DNA of 64,000 nt from NCBI GenBank assembly GCA_028752905.1, contig JAQNBH010000048.1, forward strand, positions 62,001-126,000, written 5' to 3'. The notes under the pieces were generated by a model. It did no database searches. It had not been told where the DNA came from and saw only the letters and a list, made by a program, of their open reading frames with translations. Source of the DNA: Cladorhizidae sp. MBARI D1340-BT2. Lineage: Eukaryota > Porifera > Demospongiae > Poecilosclerida > Cladorhizidae. The translations under genes and the position numbers were made by a program. Positions 1 through 10,896 of this stretch are shown here, piece by piece (positions within the stretch are counted from its first letter, which is position 1; each line of letters opens with the position of its first letter).

Positions 1-117
1 CGGTGATATAAAAATTATCTTTTTTGGGTAAAATGTAGCAAAGTTATGAGCTTTACGGCAAAATAACAAGATTTTGGGGTGGAAAATGAGAAACATATAG
101 ACCAAATTAGGGCAAAT

Positions 118-173
118 ATCAAGATAGAGAACACACAATGAAACCTATCATTCGAATCATATCAAGTCCATTA
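118..173 (+). repeat. H0: 3' part of an A-type half-unit
   Basis: It starts at atcaagatagagaacac and ends caagtccatta, matching the second part of A-type H4. Its first ~35 bp are missing, replaced by the right end of the spacer module. Together with H6 it suggests that the module interrupts one A-type half-unit. Confidence 0.75.
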
Positions 174-262
174 CAGTGAAGTGTGCAGAATATTATGGAT
201 GTTTGATATCAACAGAGAGCACAGGGAGAGACCTATCTTAATAGCTATATATCAAGTTTATA
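174..262 (+). repeat. H1: B-type half-unit, 89 bp
   Basis: It begins cagtgaagtgtgcag and continues tattatggatgtttgatatc. It differs from H5 in caacagagagcacaggg and in the tail aagtttata. These differences make it possible to recognise the H1/H5 hybrid near 63617. Confidence 0.8.
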
Positions 263-339
263 CAGTGAAGTGTGGAGAATCTATGAAGCTAACCTGTTTA
301 GCATCAAGATAGAGAACACATAGAGAAACCTATCTTGTG
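263..339 (+). repeat. H2: A-type half-unit, 77 bp
   Basis: It begins cagtgaagtgtggagaatc and carries the diagnostic aacctgtttagcatcaag. It is the left boundary of the 338-bp segment duplicated in 1246-bp monomers. It contains the 8-bp dyad CAAGATAG/CTATCTTG at 305-337. Confidence 0.8.
305..337. repeat. Dyad symmetry in H2 (8-bp arms)
   Basis: CAAGATAG (305-312) and CTATCTTG (330-337) are perfect inverted repeats separated by 17 bases. They could form a cruciform or act as a binding site for a dimeric protein. The dyad recurs in every H2; 1246-bp monomers carry it twice. Confidence 0.6.
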
Positions 340-427
340 ATTCTATGTATGCAGAATATACGGATGTTTGGTATCAAGAGAGAGAACAGAGAGAGGCCTA
401 CCTTTAGAGCGATATATCAAGTCTATT
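340..427 (+). repeat. H3: B-type half-unit with decayed start, 88 bp
   Basis: The usual cagtgaagtgt start has diverged to attctatgtat, but from gcagaatata onward it aligns with H1 and H5. It contains the best-used diagnostic site in the array, gagcg / gagtg / gagct, at about 408-412. Confidence 0.72.
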
Positions 428-512
428 CAGTGAAGTGTGGAGAATCTATGAAGCTAACATGTTTAGCTCAAGATAGAGAACACTGAGAGATACCTATCTT
501 GCAAGTCCATTA
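428..512 (+). repeat. H4: A-type half-unit, 85 bp
   Basis: It begins cagtgaagtgtggagaatc and continues aacatgtttagctcaagatag, differing from H2 by a 2-bp loss (agctc against agcatc). The variant atgttcagctc marks the second copy in most 1246-bp monomers. It holds a second 8-bp dyad at 469-501. Confidence 0.8.
469..501. repeat. Dyad symmetry in H4 (8-bp arms)
   Basis: The same arms, CAAGATAG (469-476) and CTATCTTG (494-501), appear in H4 with an equal 17-base gap although the loop differs. H0 retains only the left arm and part of the right (ctatca). B-type units lack the perfect match. Confidence 0.6.
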
Positions 513-600
513 CAGTGAAGTGTGCAGAATATATGGATGTTTGGTATCAAGAGAGAGCACTTAGAGAGTCCTATCTTAATAGCTATACATCAAGTCTATT
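513..600 (+). repeat. H5: B-type half-unit, 88 bp
   Basis: It begins cagtgaagtgtgcagaatat and ends tacatcaagtctatt. It closes the 338-bp segment (263-600) duplicated in 1246-bp monomers. The 9-bp deletion in the monomer at 46395 lies in its tail. Confidence 0.8.
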
Positions 601-665
601 CAGTGAAGTGTGGATAATCTACGAAGCTAACATGTCTAGCATCAAGTAAGAGTACAATTCATAAC
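601..665 (+). repeat. H6: 5' part of an A-type half-unit
   Basis: It starts cagtgaagtgtggataatc, with tacgaagc in place of tatgaagc, and matches the A type up to atcaag near 641-646; similarity then fades before the TGCCCTAATT repeat at 666. The site tctagc/tttagc at about 635 separates H-type from most P-type tails. Its likeness to H2 explains the register of the 338-bp duplication. Confidence 0.72.
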
Positions 666-675
666 TGCCCTAATT
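666..675 (+). repeat. Left terminal inverted repeat of the spacer module
   Basis: TGCCCTAATT is the reverse complement of the right end at 1013-1022. I saw no variant of this decamer in the copies I read. Confidence 0.65.
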
Positions 676-768
676 AACAAGACCAAAGTCCCAGATTTTG
701 TCAACTGATAGAGAAGGCCCTTATCTGCAACATGTCAACAGATTATCAATAAATGTAGTGGTTTTTCA

Positions 769-805
769 CTGGCAGGCCACCGCTTTGGCAACTGGAAAAC
801 GCCAG
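769..805. other. GC-rich patch with nested inverted repeats
   Basis: This is the most GC-rich stretch of an otherwise AT-rich monomer. Outer arms CTGGC (769-773) and GCCAG (801-805) enclose GCCA (776-779) and TGGC (786-789). It varies little between copies: the only changes noticed nearby are ccaagaaag and gatcaca in the monomers starting at 44579 and 56712. A protein-binding site is possible; the weak stems make a structured RNA unlikely. Confidence 0.4.
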
Positions 806-1012
806 GAAAGATCGCAAACCTTACCACTTCAAATCACCATAACTTGCTAATACTTAGAGTACTCAAAATTTTTGCACGTACAAAAGACAGATAATTAGAA
901 GGGCTATCCGGTGATATAAAAATTATCTTTTTTGAGTAAAGTGTAGAAAAGTTATGAGCTTTACGGCAAAATAACAAGATTTTGGGGGGGAAAATGAGAA
1001 ACATATAGACCA

Positions 1013-1022
1013 AATTAGGGCA
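1013..1022 (-). repeat. Right terminal inverted repeat of the spacer module
   Basis: AATTAGGGCA pairs with the left end. A direct octamer AGACCAAA lies just inside each end (680-687 and 1007-1014), so the termini carry both inverted and direct similarity. The decamer is unchanged in the copies read. Confidence 0.65.
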
Positions 1023-3632
1023 AATATCAAGATAGAGAACACACAATGAAACCTATCATTCGAATCATATCAAGTCCATTACAGTGAAGTGTGCAGAATA
1101 TTATGGATGTTTGATATCAACAGAGAGCACAGGGAGAGACCTATCTTAATAGCTATATATCAAGTTTATACAGTGAAGTGTGGAGAATCTATGAAGCTAA
1201 CCTGTTTAGCATCAAGATAGAGAACACATAGAGAAACCTATCTTGTGATTCTATGTATGCAGAATATACGGATGTTTGGTATCAAGAGAGAGAACAGAGA
1301 GAGGCCTACCTTTAGAGCGATATATCAAGTCTATTCAGTGAAGTGTGGAGAATCTATGAAGCTAACATGTTTAGCTCAAGATAGAGAACACTGAGAGATA
1401 CCTATCTTGCAAGTCCATTACAGTGAAGTGTGCAGAATATATGGATGTTTGGTATCAAGAGAGAGCACTTAGAGAGTCCTATCTTAATAGCTATACATCA
1501 AGTCTATTCAGTGAAGTGTGGATAATCTACGAAGCTAACATGTTTAGCATCAAGTAAGAGTACAATTCATAACTGCCCTAATTAACAAGACCAAAGTCCC
1601 AGATTTTGTCAACTGATAGAGAAGGCCCTTATCTGCAACATGTCAACAGATTATCAATAAATGTAGTGGTTTTTCACTGGCAGGCCACCGCTTTGGCAAC
1701 TGGAAAACGCCAGGAAAGATCGCAAACCTTACCACTTCAAATCACCATAACTTGCTAATACTTAGAGTACTCAAAATTTTGGCACGTACAAAAGACAGAT
1801 AATTAGAAGGGCTATCCGGTGATATAAAAATTATCTTTTTTGGGTAAAATGTAGAAAAGTTATGAGCTTTACGGCAAAATAACAAGATTTTGGGGTGGAA
1901 AATGAGAAACATATAGACCAAATTAGGGCAAATATCAAGATAGAGAACACACAATGAAACCTATCATTCGAATCATATCAAGTCCATTACAGTGAAGTGT
2001 GCAGAATATTATGGATGTTTGATATCAACAGAGAGCACAGGGAGAGACCTATCTTAATAGCTATATATCAAGTTTATACAGTGAAGTGTGGAGAATCTAT
2101 GAAGCTAACCTGTTTAGCATCAAGATAGAGAACACATAGAGAAACCTATCTTGTGATTCTATGTATGCAGAATATACGGATGTTTGGTATCAAGAGAGAG
2201 AACAGAGAGAGGCCTACCTTTAGAGCGATATATCAAGTCTATTCAGTGAAGTGTGGAGAATCTATGAAGCTAACATGTTTAGCTCAAGATAGAGAACACT
2301 GAGAGATACCTATCTTGCAAGTCCATTACAGTGAAGTGTGCAGAATATATGGATGTTTGGTATCAAGAGAGAGCACTTAGAGAGTCCTATCTTAATAGCT
2401 ATACATCAAGTCTATTCAGTGAAGTGTGGATAATCTACGAAGCTAACATGTTTAGCATCAAGTAAGAGTACAATTCATAACTGCCCTAATTAACAAGACC
2501 AAAGTCCCAGATTTTGTCAACTGATAGAGAAGGCCCTTATCTGCAACATGTCAACAGATTATCAATAAATGTAGTGGTTTTTCACTGGCAGGCCACCGCT
2601 TTGGCAACTGGAAAACGCCAGGAAAGATCGCAAACCTTACCACTTCAAATCACCATAACTTGCTAATACTTAGAGTACTCAAAATTTTGGCACGTACAAA
2701 AGACAGATAATTAGAAGGGCTATCCGGTGATATAAAAATTATCTTTTTTGGGTAAAATGTAGCAAAGTTATGAGCTTTACGGCAAAATAACAAGATTTTG
2801 GGGTGGAAAATGAGAAACATATAGACCAAATTAGGGCAAATATCAAGATAGAGAACACACAATGAAACCTATCATTCGAATCATATCAAGTCCATTACAG
2901 TGAAGTGTGCAGAATATTATGGATGTTTGATATCAACAGAGAGCACAGGGAGAGACCTATCTTAATAGCTATATATCAAGTTTATACAGTGAAGTGTGGA
3001 GAATCTATGAAGCTAACCTGTTTAGCATCAAGATAGAGAACACATAGAGAAACCTATCTTGTGATTCTATGTATGCAGAATATACGGATGTTTGGTATCA
3101 AGAGAGAGAACAGAGAGAGGCCTACCTTTAGAGCGATATATCAAGTCTATTCAGTGAAGTGTGGAGAATCTATGAAGCTAACATGTTTAGCTCAAGATAG
3201 AGAACACTGAGAGATACCTATCTTGCAAGTCCATTACAGTGAAGTGTGCAGAATATATGGATGTTTGGTATCAAGAGAGAGCACTTAGAGAGTCCTATCT
3301 TAATAGCTATACATCAAGTCTATTCAGTGAAGTGTGGATAATCTACGAAGCTAACATGTCTAGCATCAAGTAAGAGTACAATTCATAACTGCCCTAATTA
3401 ACAAGACCAAAGTCCCAGATTTTGTCAACTGATAGAGAAGGCCCTTATCTGCAACATGTCAACAGATTATCAATAAATGTAGTGGTTTTTCACTGGCAGG
3501 CCACCGCTTTGGCAACTGGAAAACGCCAGGAAAGATCGCAAACCTTACCACTTCAAATCACCATAACTTGCTAATACTTAGAGTACTCAAAATTTTGGCA
3601 CGTACAAAAGACAGATAATTAGAAGGGCTATC

Positions 3633-6600
3633 CGGTGATATAAAAATTATCTTTTTTGAGTAAAGTGTAGAAAAGTTATGAGCTTTACGGCAAAATAACA
3701 AGATTTTGGGGGGGAAAATGAGAAACATATAGACCAAATTAGGGCAAATATCAAGATAGAGAACACACAATGAAACCTATCATTCGAATCATATCAAGTC
3801 CATTACAGTGAAGTGTGCAGAATATTATGGATGTTTGATATCAACAGAGAGCACAGGGAGAGACCTATCTTAATAGCTATATATCAAGTTTATACAGTGA
3901 AGTGTGGAGAATCTATGAAGCTAACCTGTTTAGCATCAAGATAGAGAACACATAGAGAAACCTATCTTGTGATTCTATGTATGCAGAATATACGGATGTT
4001 TGGTATCAAGAGAGAGAACAGAGAGAGGCCTACCTTTAGAGCGATATATCAAGTCTATTCAGTGAAGTGTGGAGAATCTATGAAGCTAACATGTTTAGCT
4101 CAAGATAGAGAACACTGAGAGATACCTATCTTGCAAGTCCATTACAGTGAAGTGTGCAGAATATATGGATGTTTGGTATCAAGAGAGAGCACTTAGAGAG
4201 TCCTATCTTAATAGCTATACATCAAGTCTATTCAGTGAAGTGTGGATAATCTACGAAGCTAACATGTTTAGCATCAAGTAAGAGTACAATTCATAACTGC
4301 CCTAATTAACAAGACCAAAGTCCCAGATTTTGTCAACTGATAGAGAAGGCCCTTATCTGCAACATGTCAACAGATTATCAATAAATGTAGTGGTTTTTCA
4401 CTGGCAGGCCACCGCTTTGGCAACTGGAAAACGCCAGGAAAGATCGCAAACCTTACCACTTCAAATCACCATAACTTGCTAATACTTAGAGTACTCAAAA
4501 TTTTGGCACGTACAAAAGACAGATAATTAGAAGGGCTATCCGGTGATATAAAAATTATCTTTTTTGGGTAAAATGTAGCAAAGTTATGAGCTTTACGGCA
4601 AAATAACAAGATTTTGGGGTGGAAAATGAGAAACATATAGACCAAATTAGGGCAAATATCAAGATAGAGAACACACAATGAAACCTATCATTCGAATCAT
4701 ATCAAGTCCATTACAGTGAAGTGTGCAGAATATTATGGATGTTTGATATCAACAGAGAGCACAGGGAGAGACCTATCTTAATAGCTATATATCAAGTTTA
4801 TACAGTGAAGTGTGGAGAATCTATGAAGCTAACCTGTTTAGCATCAAGATAGAGAACACATAGAGAAACCTATCTTGTGATTCTATGTATGCAGAATATA
4901 CGGATGTTTGGTATCAAGAGAGAGAACAGAGAGAGGCCTACCTTTAGAGCGATATATCAAGTCTATTCAGTGAAGTGTGGAGAATCTATGAAGCTAACAT
5001 GTTTAGCTCAAGATAGAGAACACTGAGAGATACCTATCTTGCAAGTCCATTACAGTGAAGTGTGCAGAATATATGGATGTTTGGTATCAAGAGAGAGCAC
5101 TTAGAGAGTCCTATCTTAATAGCTATACATCAAGTCTATTCAGTGAAGTGTGGATAATCTACGAAGCTAACATGTCTAGCATCAAGTAAGAGTACAATTC
5201 ATAACTGCCCTAATTAACAAGACCAAAGTCCCAGATTTTGTCAACTGATAGAGAAGGCCCTTATCTGCAACATGTCAACAGATTATCAATAAATGTAGTG
5301 GTTTTTCACTGGCAGGCCACCGCTTTGGCAACTGGAAAACGCCAGGAAAGATCGCAAACCTTACCACTTCAAATCACCATAACTTGCTAATACTTAGAGT
5401 ACTCAAAATTTTGGCACGTACAAAAGACAGATAATTAGAAGGGCTATCCGGTGATATAAAAATTATCTTTTTTGAGTAAAGTGTAGAAAAGTTATGAGCT
5501 TTACGGCAAAATAACAAGATTTTGGGGGGGAAAATGAGAAACATATAGACCAAATTAGGGCAAATATCAAGATAGAGAACACACAATGAAACCTATCATT
5601 CGAATCATATCAAGTCCATTACAGTGAAGTGTGCAGAATATTATGGATGTTTGATATCAACAGAGAGCACAGGGAGAGACCTATCTTAATAGCTATATAT
5701 CAAGTTTATACAGTGAAGTGTGGAGAATCTATGAAGCTAACCTGTTTAGCATCAAGATAGAGAACACATAGAGAAACCTATCTTGTGATTCTATGTATGC
5801 AGAATATACGGATGTTTGGTATCAAGAGAGAGAACAGAGAGAGGCCTACCTTTAGAGTGATATATCAAGTCTATTCAGTGAAGTGTGGAGAATCTATGAA
5901 GCTAACATGTTTAGCTCAAGATAGAGAACACTGAGAGATACCTATCTTGCAAGTCCATTACAGTGAAGTGTGCAGAATATATGGATGTTTGGTATCAAGA
6001 GAGAGCACTTAGAGAGTCCTATCTTAATAGCTATACATCAAGTCTATTCAGTGAAGTGTGGATAATCTACGAAGCTAACATGTTTAGCATCAAGTAAGAG
6101 TACAATTCATAACTGCCCTAATTAACAAGACCAAAGTCCCAGATTTTGTCAACTGATAGAGAAGGCCCTTATCTGCAACATGTCAACAGATTATCAATAA
6201 ATGTAGTGGTTTTTCACTGGCAGGCCACCGCTTTGGCAACTGGAAAACGCCAGGAAAGATCGCAAACCTTACCACTTCAAATCACCATAACTTGCTAATA
6301 CTTAGAGTACTCAAAATTTTGGCACGTACAAAAGACAGATAATTAGAAGGGCTATCCGGTGATATAAAAATTATCTTTTTTGGGTAAAGTGTAGCAAAGT
6401 TATGAGCTTTACGGCAAAATAACAAGATTTTGGGGTGGAAAATGAGAAACATATAGACCAAATTAGGGCAAATATCAAGATAGAGAACACACAATGAAAC
6501 CTATCATTCGAATCATATCAAGTCCATTACAGTGAAGTGTGCAGAATATTATGGATGTTTGATATCAACAGAGAGCACAGGGAGAGACCTATCTTAATAG

Positions 6601-7264
6601 CTATATATCAAGTTTATACAGTGAAGTGTGGAGAATCTATGAAGCTAACCTGTTTAGCATCAAGATAGAGAACACATAGAGAAACCTATCTTGTGATTCT
6701 ATGTATGCAGAATATACGGATGTTTGGTATCAAGAGAGAGAACAGAGAGAGGCCTACCTTTAGAGCGATATATCAAGTCTATTCAGTGAAGTGTGGAGAA
6801 TCTATGAAGCTAACATGTTTAGCTCAAGATAGAGAACACTGAGAGATACCTATCTTGCAAGTCCATTACAGTGAAGTGTGCAGAATATATGGATGTTTGG
6901 TATCAAGAGAGAGCACTTAGAGAGTCCTATCTTAATAGCTATACATCAAGTCTATTCAGTGAAGTGTGGATAATCTACGAAGCTAACATGTCTAGCATCA
7001 AGTAAGAGTACAATTCATAACTGCCCTAATTAACAAGACCAAAGTCCCAGATTTTGTCAACTGATAGAGAAGGCCCTTATCTGCAACATGTCAACAGATT
7101 ATCAATAAATGTAGTGGTTTTTCACTGGCAGGCCACCGCTTTGGCAACTGGAAAACGCCAGGAAAGATCGCAAACCTTACCACTTCAAATCACCATAACT
7201 TGCTAATACTTAGAGTACTCAAAATTTTGGCACGTACAAAAGACAGATAATTAGAAGGGCTATC
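3633..7264 (+). repeat. 3632-bp tetramer, copy 1
   Basis: Monomers at 3633 (P, gagcg), 4541 (H, gggtaaaatg), 5449 (P, gagtg) and 6357 (H, gggtaaagtg). The same order of four marked monomers follows at once at 7265-10896. The two could be told apart only at the end, where copy 1 reads ttttggcacg and copy 2 tttttgcacg. Confidence 0.82.
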
Positions 7265-10200
7265 CGGTGATATAAAAATTATCTTTTTTGAGTAAAGTGT
7301 AGAAAAGTTATGAGCTTTACGGCAAAATAACAAGATTTTGGGGGGGAAAATGAGAAACATATAGACCAAATTAGGGCAAATATCAAGATAGAGAACACAC
7401 AATGAAACCTATCATTCGAATCATATCAAGTCCATTACAGTGAAGTGTGCAGAATATTATGGATGTTTGATATCAACAGAGAGCACAGGGAGAGACCTAT
7501 CTTAATAGCTATATATCAAGTTTATACAGTGAAGTGTGGAGAATCTATGAAGCTAACCTGTTTAGCATCAAGATAGAGAACACATAGAGAAACCTATCTT
7601 GTGATTCTATGTATGCAGAATATACGGATGTTTGGTATCAAGAGAGAGAACAGAGAGAGGCCTACCTTTAGAGCGATATATCAAGTCTATTCAGTGAAGT
7701 GTGGAGAATCTATGAAGCTAACATGTTTAGCTCAAGATAGAGAACACTGAGAGATACCTATCTTGCAAGTCCATTACAGTGAAGTGTGCAGAATATATGG
7801 ATGTTTGGTATCAAGAGAGAGCACTTAGAGAGTCCTATCTTAATAGCTATACATCAAGTCTATTCAGTGAAGTGTGGATAATCTACGAAGCTAACATGTT
7901 TAGCATCAAGTAAGAGTACAATTCATAACTGCCCTAATTAACAAGACCAAAGTCCCAGATTTTGTCAACTGATAGAGAAGGCCCTTATCTGCAACATGTC
8001 AACAGATTATCAATAAATGTAGTGGTTTTTCACTGGCAGGCCACCGCTTTGGCAACTGGAAAACGCCAGGAAAGATCGCAAACCTTACCACTTCAAATCA
8101 CCATAACTTGCTAATACTTAGAGTACTCAAAATTTTGGCACGTACAAAAGACAGATAATTAGAAGGGCTATCCGGTGATATAAAAATTATCTTTTTTGGG
8201 TAAAATGTAGCAAAGTTATGAGCTTTACGGCAAAATAACAAGATTTTGGGGTGGAAAATGAGAAACATATAGACCAAATTAGGGCAAATATCAAGATAGA
8301 GAACACACAATGAAACCTATCATTCGAATCATATCAAGTCCATTACAGTGAAGTGTGCAGAATATTATGGATGTTTGATATCAACAGAGAGCACAGGGAG
8401 AGACCTATCTTAATAGCTATATATCAAGTTTATACAGTGAAGTGTGGAGAATCTATGAAGCTAACCTGTTTAGCATCAAGATAGAGAACACATAGAGAAA
8501 CCTATCTTGTGATTCTATGTATGCAGAATATACGGATGTTTGGTATCAAGAGAGAGAACAGAGAGAGGCCTACCTTTAGAGCGATATATCAAGTCTATTC
8601 AGTGAAGTGTGGAGAATCTATGAAGCTAACATGTTTAGCTCAAGATAGAGAACACTGAGAGATACCTATCTTGCAAGTCCATTACAGTGAAGTGTGCAGA
8701 ATATATGGATGTTTGGTATCAAGAGAGAGCACTTAGAGAGTCCTATCTTAATAGCTATACATCAAGTCTATTCAGTGAAGTGTGGATAATCTACGAAGCT
8801 AACATGTCTAGCATCAAGTAAGAGTACAATTCATAACTGCCCTAATTAACAAGACCAAAGTCCCAGATTTTGTCAACTGATAGAGAAGGCCCTTATCTGC
8901 AACATGTCAACAGATTATCAATAAATGTAGTGGTTTTTCACTGGCAGGCCACCGCTTTGGCAACTGGAAAACGCCAGGAAAGATCGCAAACCTTACCACT
9001 TCAAATCACCATAACTTGCTAATACTTAGAGTACTCAAAATTTTGGCACGTACAAAAGACAGATAATTAGAAGGGCTATCCGGTGATATAAAAATTATCT
9101 TTTTTGAGTAAAGTGTAGAAAAGTTATGAGCTTTACGGCAAAATAACAAGATTTTGGGGGGGAAAATGAGAAACATATAGACCAAATTAGGGCAAATATC
9201 AAGATAGAGAACACACAATGAAACCTATCATTCGAATCATATCAAGTCCATTACAGTGAAGTGTGCAGAATATTATGGATGTTTGATATCAACAGAGAGC
9301 ACAGGGAGAGACCTATCTTAATAGCTATATATCAAGTTTATACAGTGAAGTGTGGAGAATCTATGAAGCTAACCTGTTTAGCATCAAGATAGAGAACACA
9401 TAGAGAAACCTATCTTGTGATTCTATGTATGCAGAATATACGGATGTTTGGTATCAAGAGAGAGAACAGAGAGAGGCCTACCTTTAGAGTGATATATCAA
9501 GTCTATTCAGTGAAGTGTGGAGAATCTATGAAGCTAACATGTTTAGCTCAAGATAGAGAACACTGAGAGATACCTATCTTGCAAGTCCATTACAGTGAAG
9601 TGTGCAGAATATATGGATGTTTGGTATCAAGAGAGAGCACTTAGAGAGTCCTATCTTAATAGCTATACATCAAGTCTATTCAGTGAAGTGTGGATAATCT
9701 ACGAAGCTAACATGTTTAGCATCAAGTAAGAGTACAATTCATAACTGCCCTAATTAACAAGACCAAAGTCCCAGATTTTGTCAACTGATAGAGAAGGCCC
9801 TTATCTGCAACATGTCAACAGATTATCAATAAATGTAGTGGTTTTTCACTGGCAGGCCACCGCTTTGGCAACTGGAAAACGCCAGGAAAGATCGCAAACC
9901 TTACCACTTCAAATCACCATAACTTGCTAATACTTAGAGTACTCAAAATTTTGGCACGTACAAAAGACAGATAATTAGAAGGGCTATCCGGTGATATAAA
10001 AATTATCTTTTTTGGGTAAAGTGTAGCAAAGTTATGAGCTTTACGGCAAAATAACAAGATTTTGGGGTGGAAAATGAGAAACATATAGACCAAATTAGGG
10101 CAAATATCAAGATAGAGAACACACAATGAAACCTATCATTCGAATCATATCAAGTCCATTACAGTGAAGTGTGCAGAATATTATGGATGTTTGATATCAA

Positions 10201-10896
10201 CAGAGAGCACAGGGAGAGACCTATCTTAATAGCTATATATCAAGTTTATACAGTGAAGTGTGGAGAATCTATGAAGCTAACCTGTTTAGCATCAAGATAG
10301 AGAACACATAGAGAAACCTATCTTGTGATTCTATGTATGCAGAATATACGGATGTTTGGTATCAAGAGAGAGAACAGAGAGAGGCCTACCTTTAGAGCGA
10401 TATATCAAGTCTATTCAGTGAAGTGTGGAGAATCTATGAAGCTAACATGTTTAGCTCAAGATAGAGAACACTGAGAGATACCTATCTTGCAAGTCCATTA
10501 CAGTGAAGTGTGCAGAATATATGGATGTTTGGTATCAAGAGAGAGCACTTAGAGAGTCCTATCTTAATAGCTATACATCAAGTCTATTCAGTGAAGTGTG
10601 GATAATCTACGAAGCTAACATGTCTAGCATCAAGTAAGAGTACAATTCATAACTGCCCTAATTAACAAGACCAAAGTCCCAGATTTTGTCAACTGATAGA
10701 GAAGGCCCTTATCTGCAACATGTCAACAGATTATCAATAAATGTAGTGGTTTTTCACTGGCAGGCCACCGCTTTGGCAACTGGAAAACGCCAGGAAAGAT
10801 CGCAAACCTTACCACTTCAAATCACCATAACTTGCTAATACTTAGAGTACTCAAAATTTTTGCACGTACAAAAGACAGATAATTAGAAGGGCTATC
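7265..10896 (+). repeat. 3632-bp tetramer, copy 2
   Basis: Monomers at 7265, 8173, 9081 and 9989 repeat the marker order of the preceding tetramer (P-gagcg, H-aaaatg, P-gagtg, H-aaagtg). The tetramer is a higher-order repeat made of already diverged monomers. Confidence 0.82.

Larger units (their letters stand above)
118..665 (+). repeat. Half-unit block H0-H6 (ancestral ~85-bp tandem repeat)
   Basis: The motif cagtgaagtgtg recurs at 174 (as acagtgaagtgtgc), 263, 428, 513 and 601, with a decayed version at 340. This divides the block into partial H0 (118-173), H1 (174-262), H2 (263-339), H3 (340-427), H4 (428-512), H5 (513-600) and truncated H6 (601-665). Two types alternate. A (H0, H2, H4, H6) reads gtgtggagaatctatgaagc. 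B (H1, H3, H5) reads gtgtgcagaatat and then ggatgttt. A and B align to each other over the start, the atcaaga-agag-ac middle and cctatctt, so both derive from one ~85-bp unit. A+B pairs are 165 bp (H2-H3) and 173 bp (H4-H5). Confidence 0.88.
1..908 (+). repeat. Reference 908-bp monomer (copy 1, H type)
   Basis: This copy serves as the coordinate reference for the others. In this phase, bases 1-114 are the right end of the TIR-bounded module, 118-665 are half-units H0 to H6, and 666-908 are the left part of the next module. It carries the H markers: gtagcaaag near 50-60, the interrupted G tract near 74-84, gagcg near 408 and tctagc near 635. I counted ten CpG dinucleotides in the monomer. No open frame with an ATG start and convincing coding character was seen on either strand. 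Confidence 0.95.
666..1022 (+). repeat. 357-bp TIR-bounded spacer module, possible fossil of an inserted element
   Basis: This stretch shows no similarity to the half-units. It starts TGCCCTAATT (666-675) and ends AATTAGGGCA (1013-1022), a perfect 10-bp inverted repeat lying at its edges. On both sides lie parts of an A-type half-unit (H6 to the left, H0 of the next monomer to the right), and atcaag occurs in both flanks (641-646 and 1026-1031). This fits an insertion into an A-type half-unit. The TG...CA ends also fit a solo LTR, but the adjacent 5-mers (ataac and aatat) do not match. There is no coding capacity. The family is not recognised; recombination rather than transposition remains possible. 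Confidence 0.6.
1..3632 (+). repeat. Monomers 1-4: H and P copies mixed
   Basis: Monomers start at 1 (H), 909 (P), 1817 (mixed) and 2725 (H). The H heads here have gggtaaaatg; the P head has gagtaaagtg. Copy 1817 combines an H-like gggtaaaatg and interrupted G tract with the P-like gtagaaaag and a P-like tttagc tail, so it looks recombinant. H copies have tctagc; the P copy has tttagc. Confidence 0.85.

Noticed and set aside
785..806. A CENP-B box resembling tggaaaacgcc
   Set aside because: Only the GGAAA-ACG part is similar. The essential TTCG and CGGG bases are absent, so it would not count as a functional box.
909..926. TATA-box promoter at gatataaaaatt
   Set aside because: An AT-rich octamer in an AT-rich repeat with no coding frame or other promoter element downstream; IT copies even change it to gttataaaaa.
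666..1022. The module as a firm solo LTR
   Set aside because: The TG...CA ends fit, but the flanking 5-mers differ (ataac, aatat), and AATAAA (748-753) lies upstream of the TATA-like tataaaaa (about 914) rather than downstream of it. It is kept only as one option in the mobile-origin finding.
834..1046. A 70-codon open frame on the minus strand, repeated in nearly every monomer
   Set aside because: It opens with TTG, not ATG; the first in-frame ATG is residue 15. It spans the module end and both variable T/G tracts, and its persistence follows from monomer identity. The X copies (27009, 29501, 31993, 34485, 59774) carry an in-frame TAA from cttaacgg, with no sign of selection against it.
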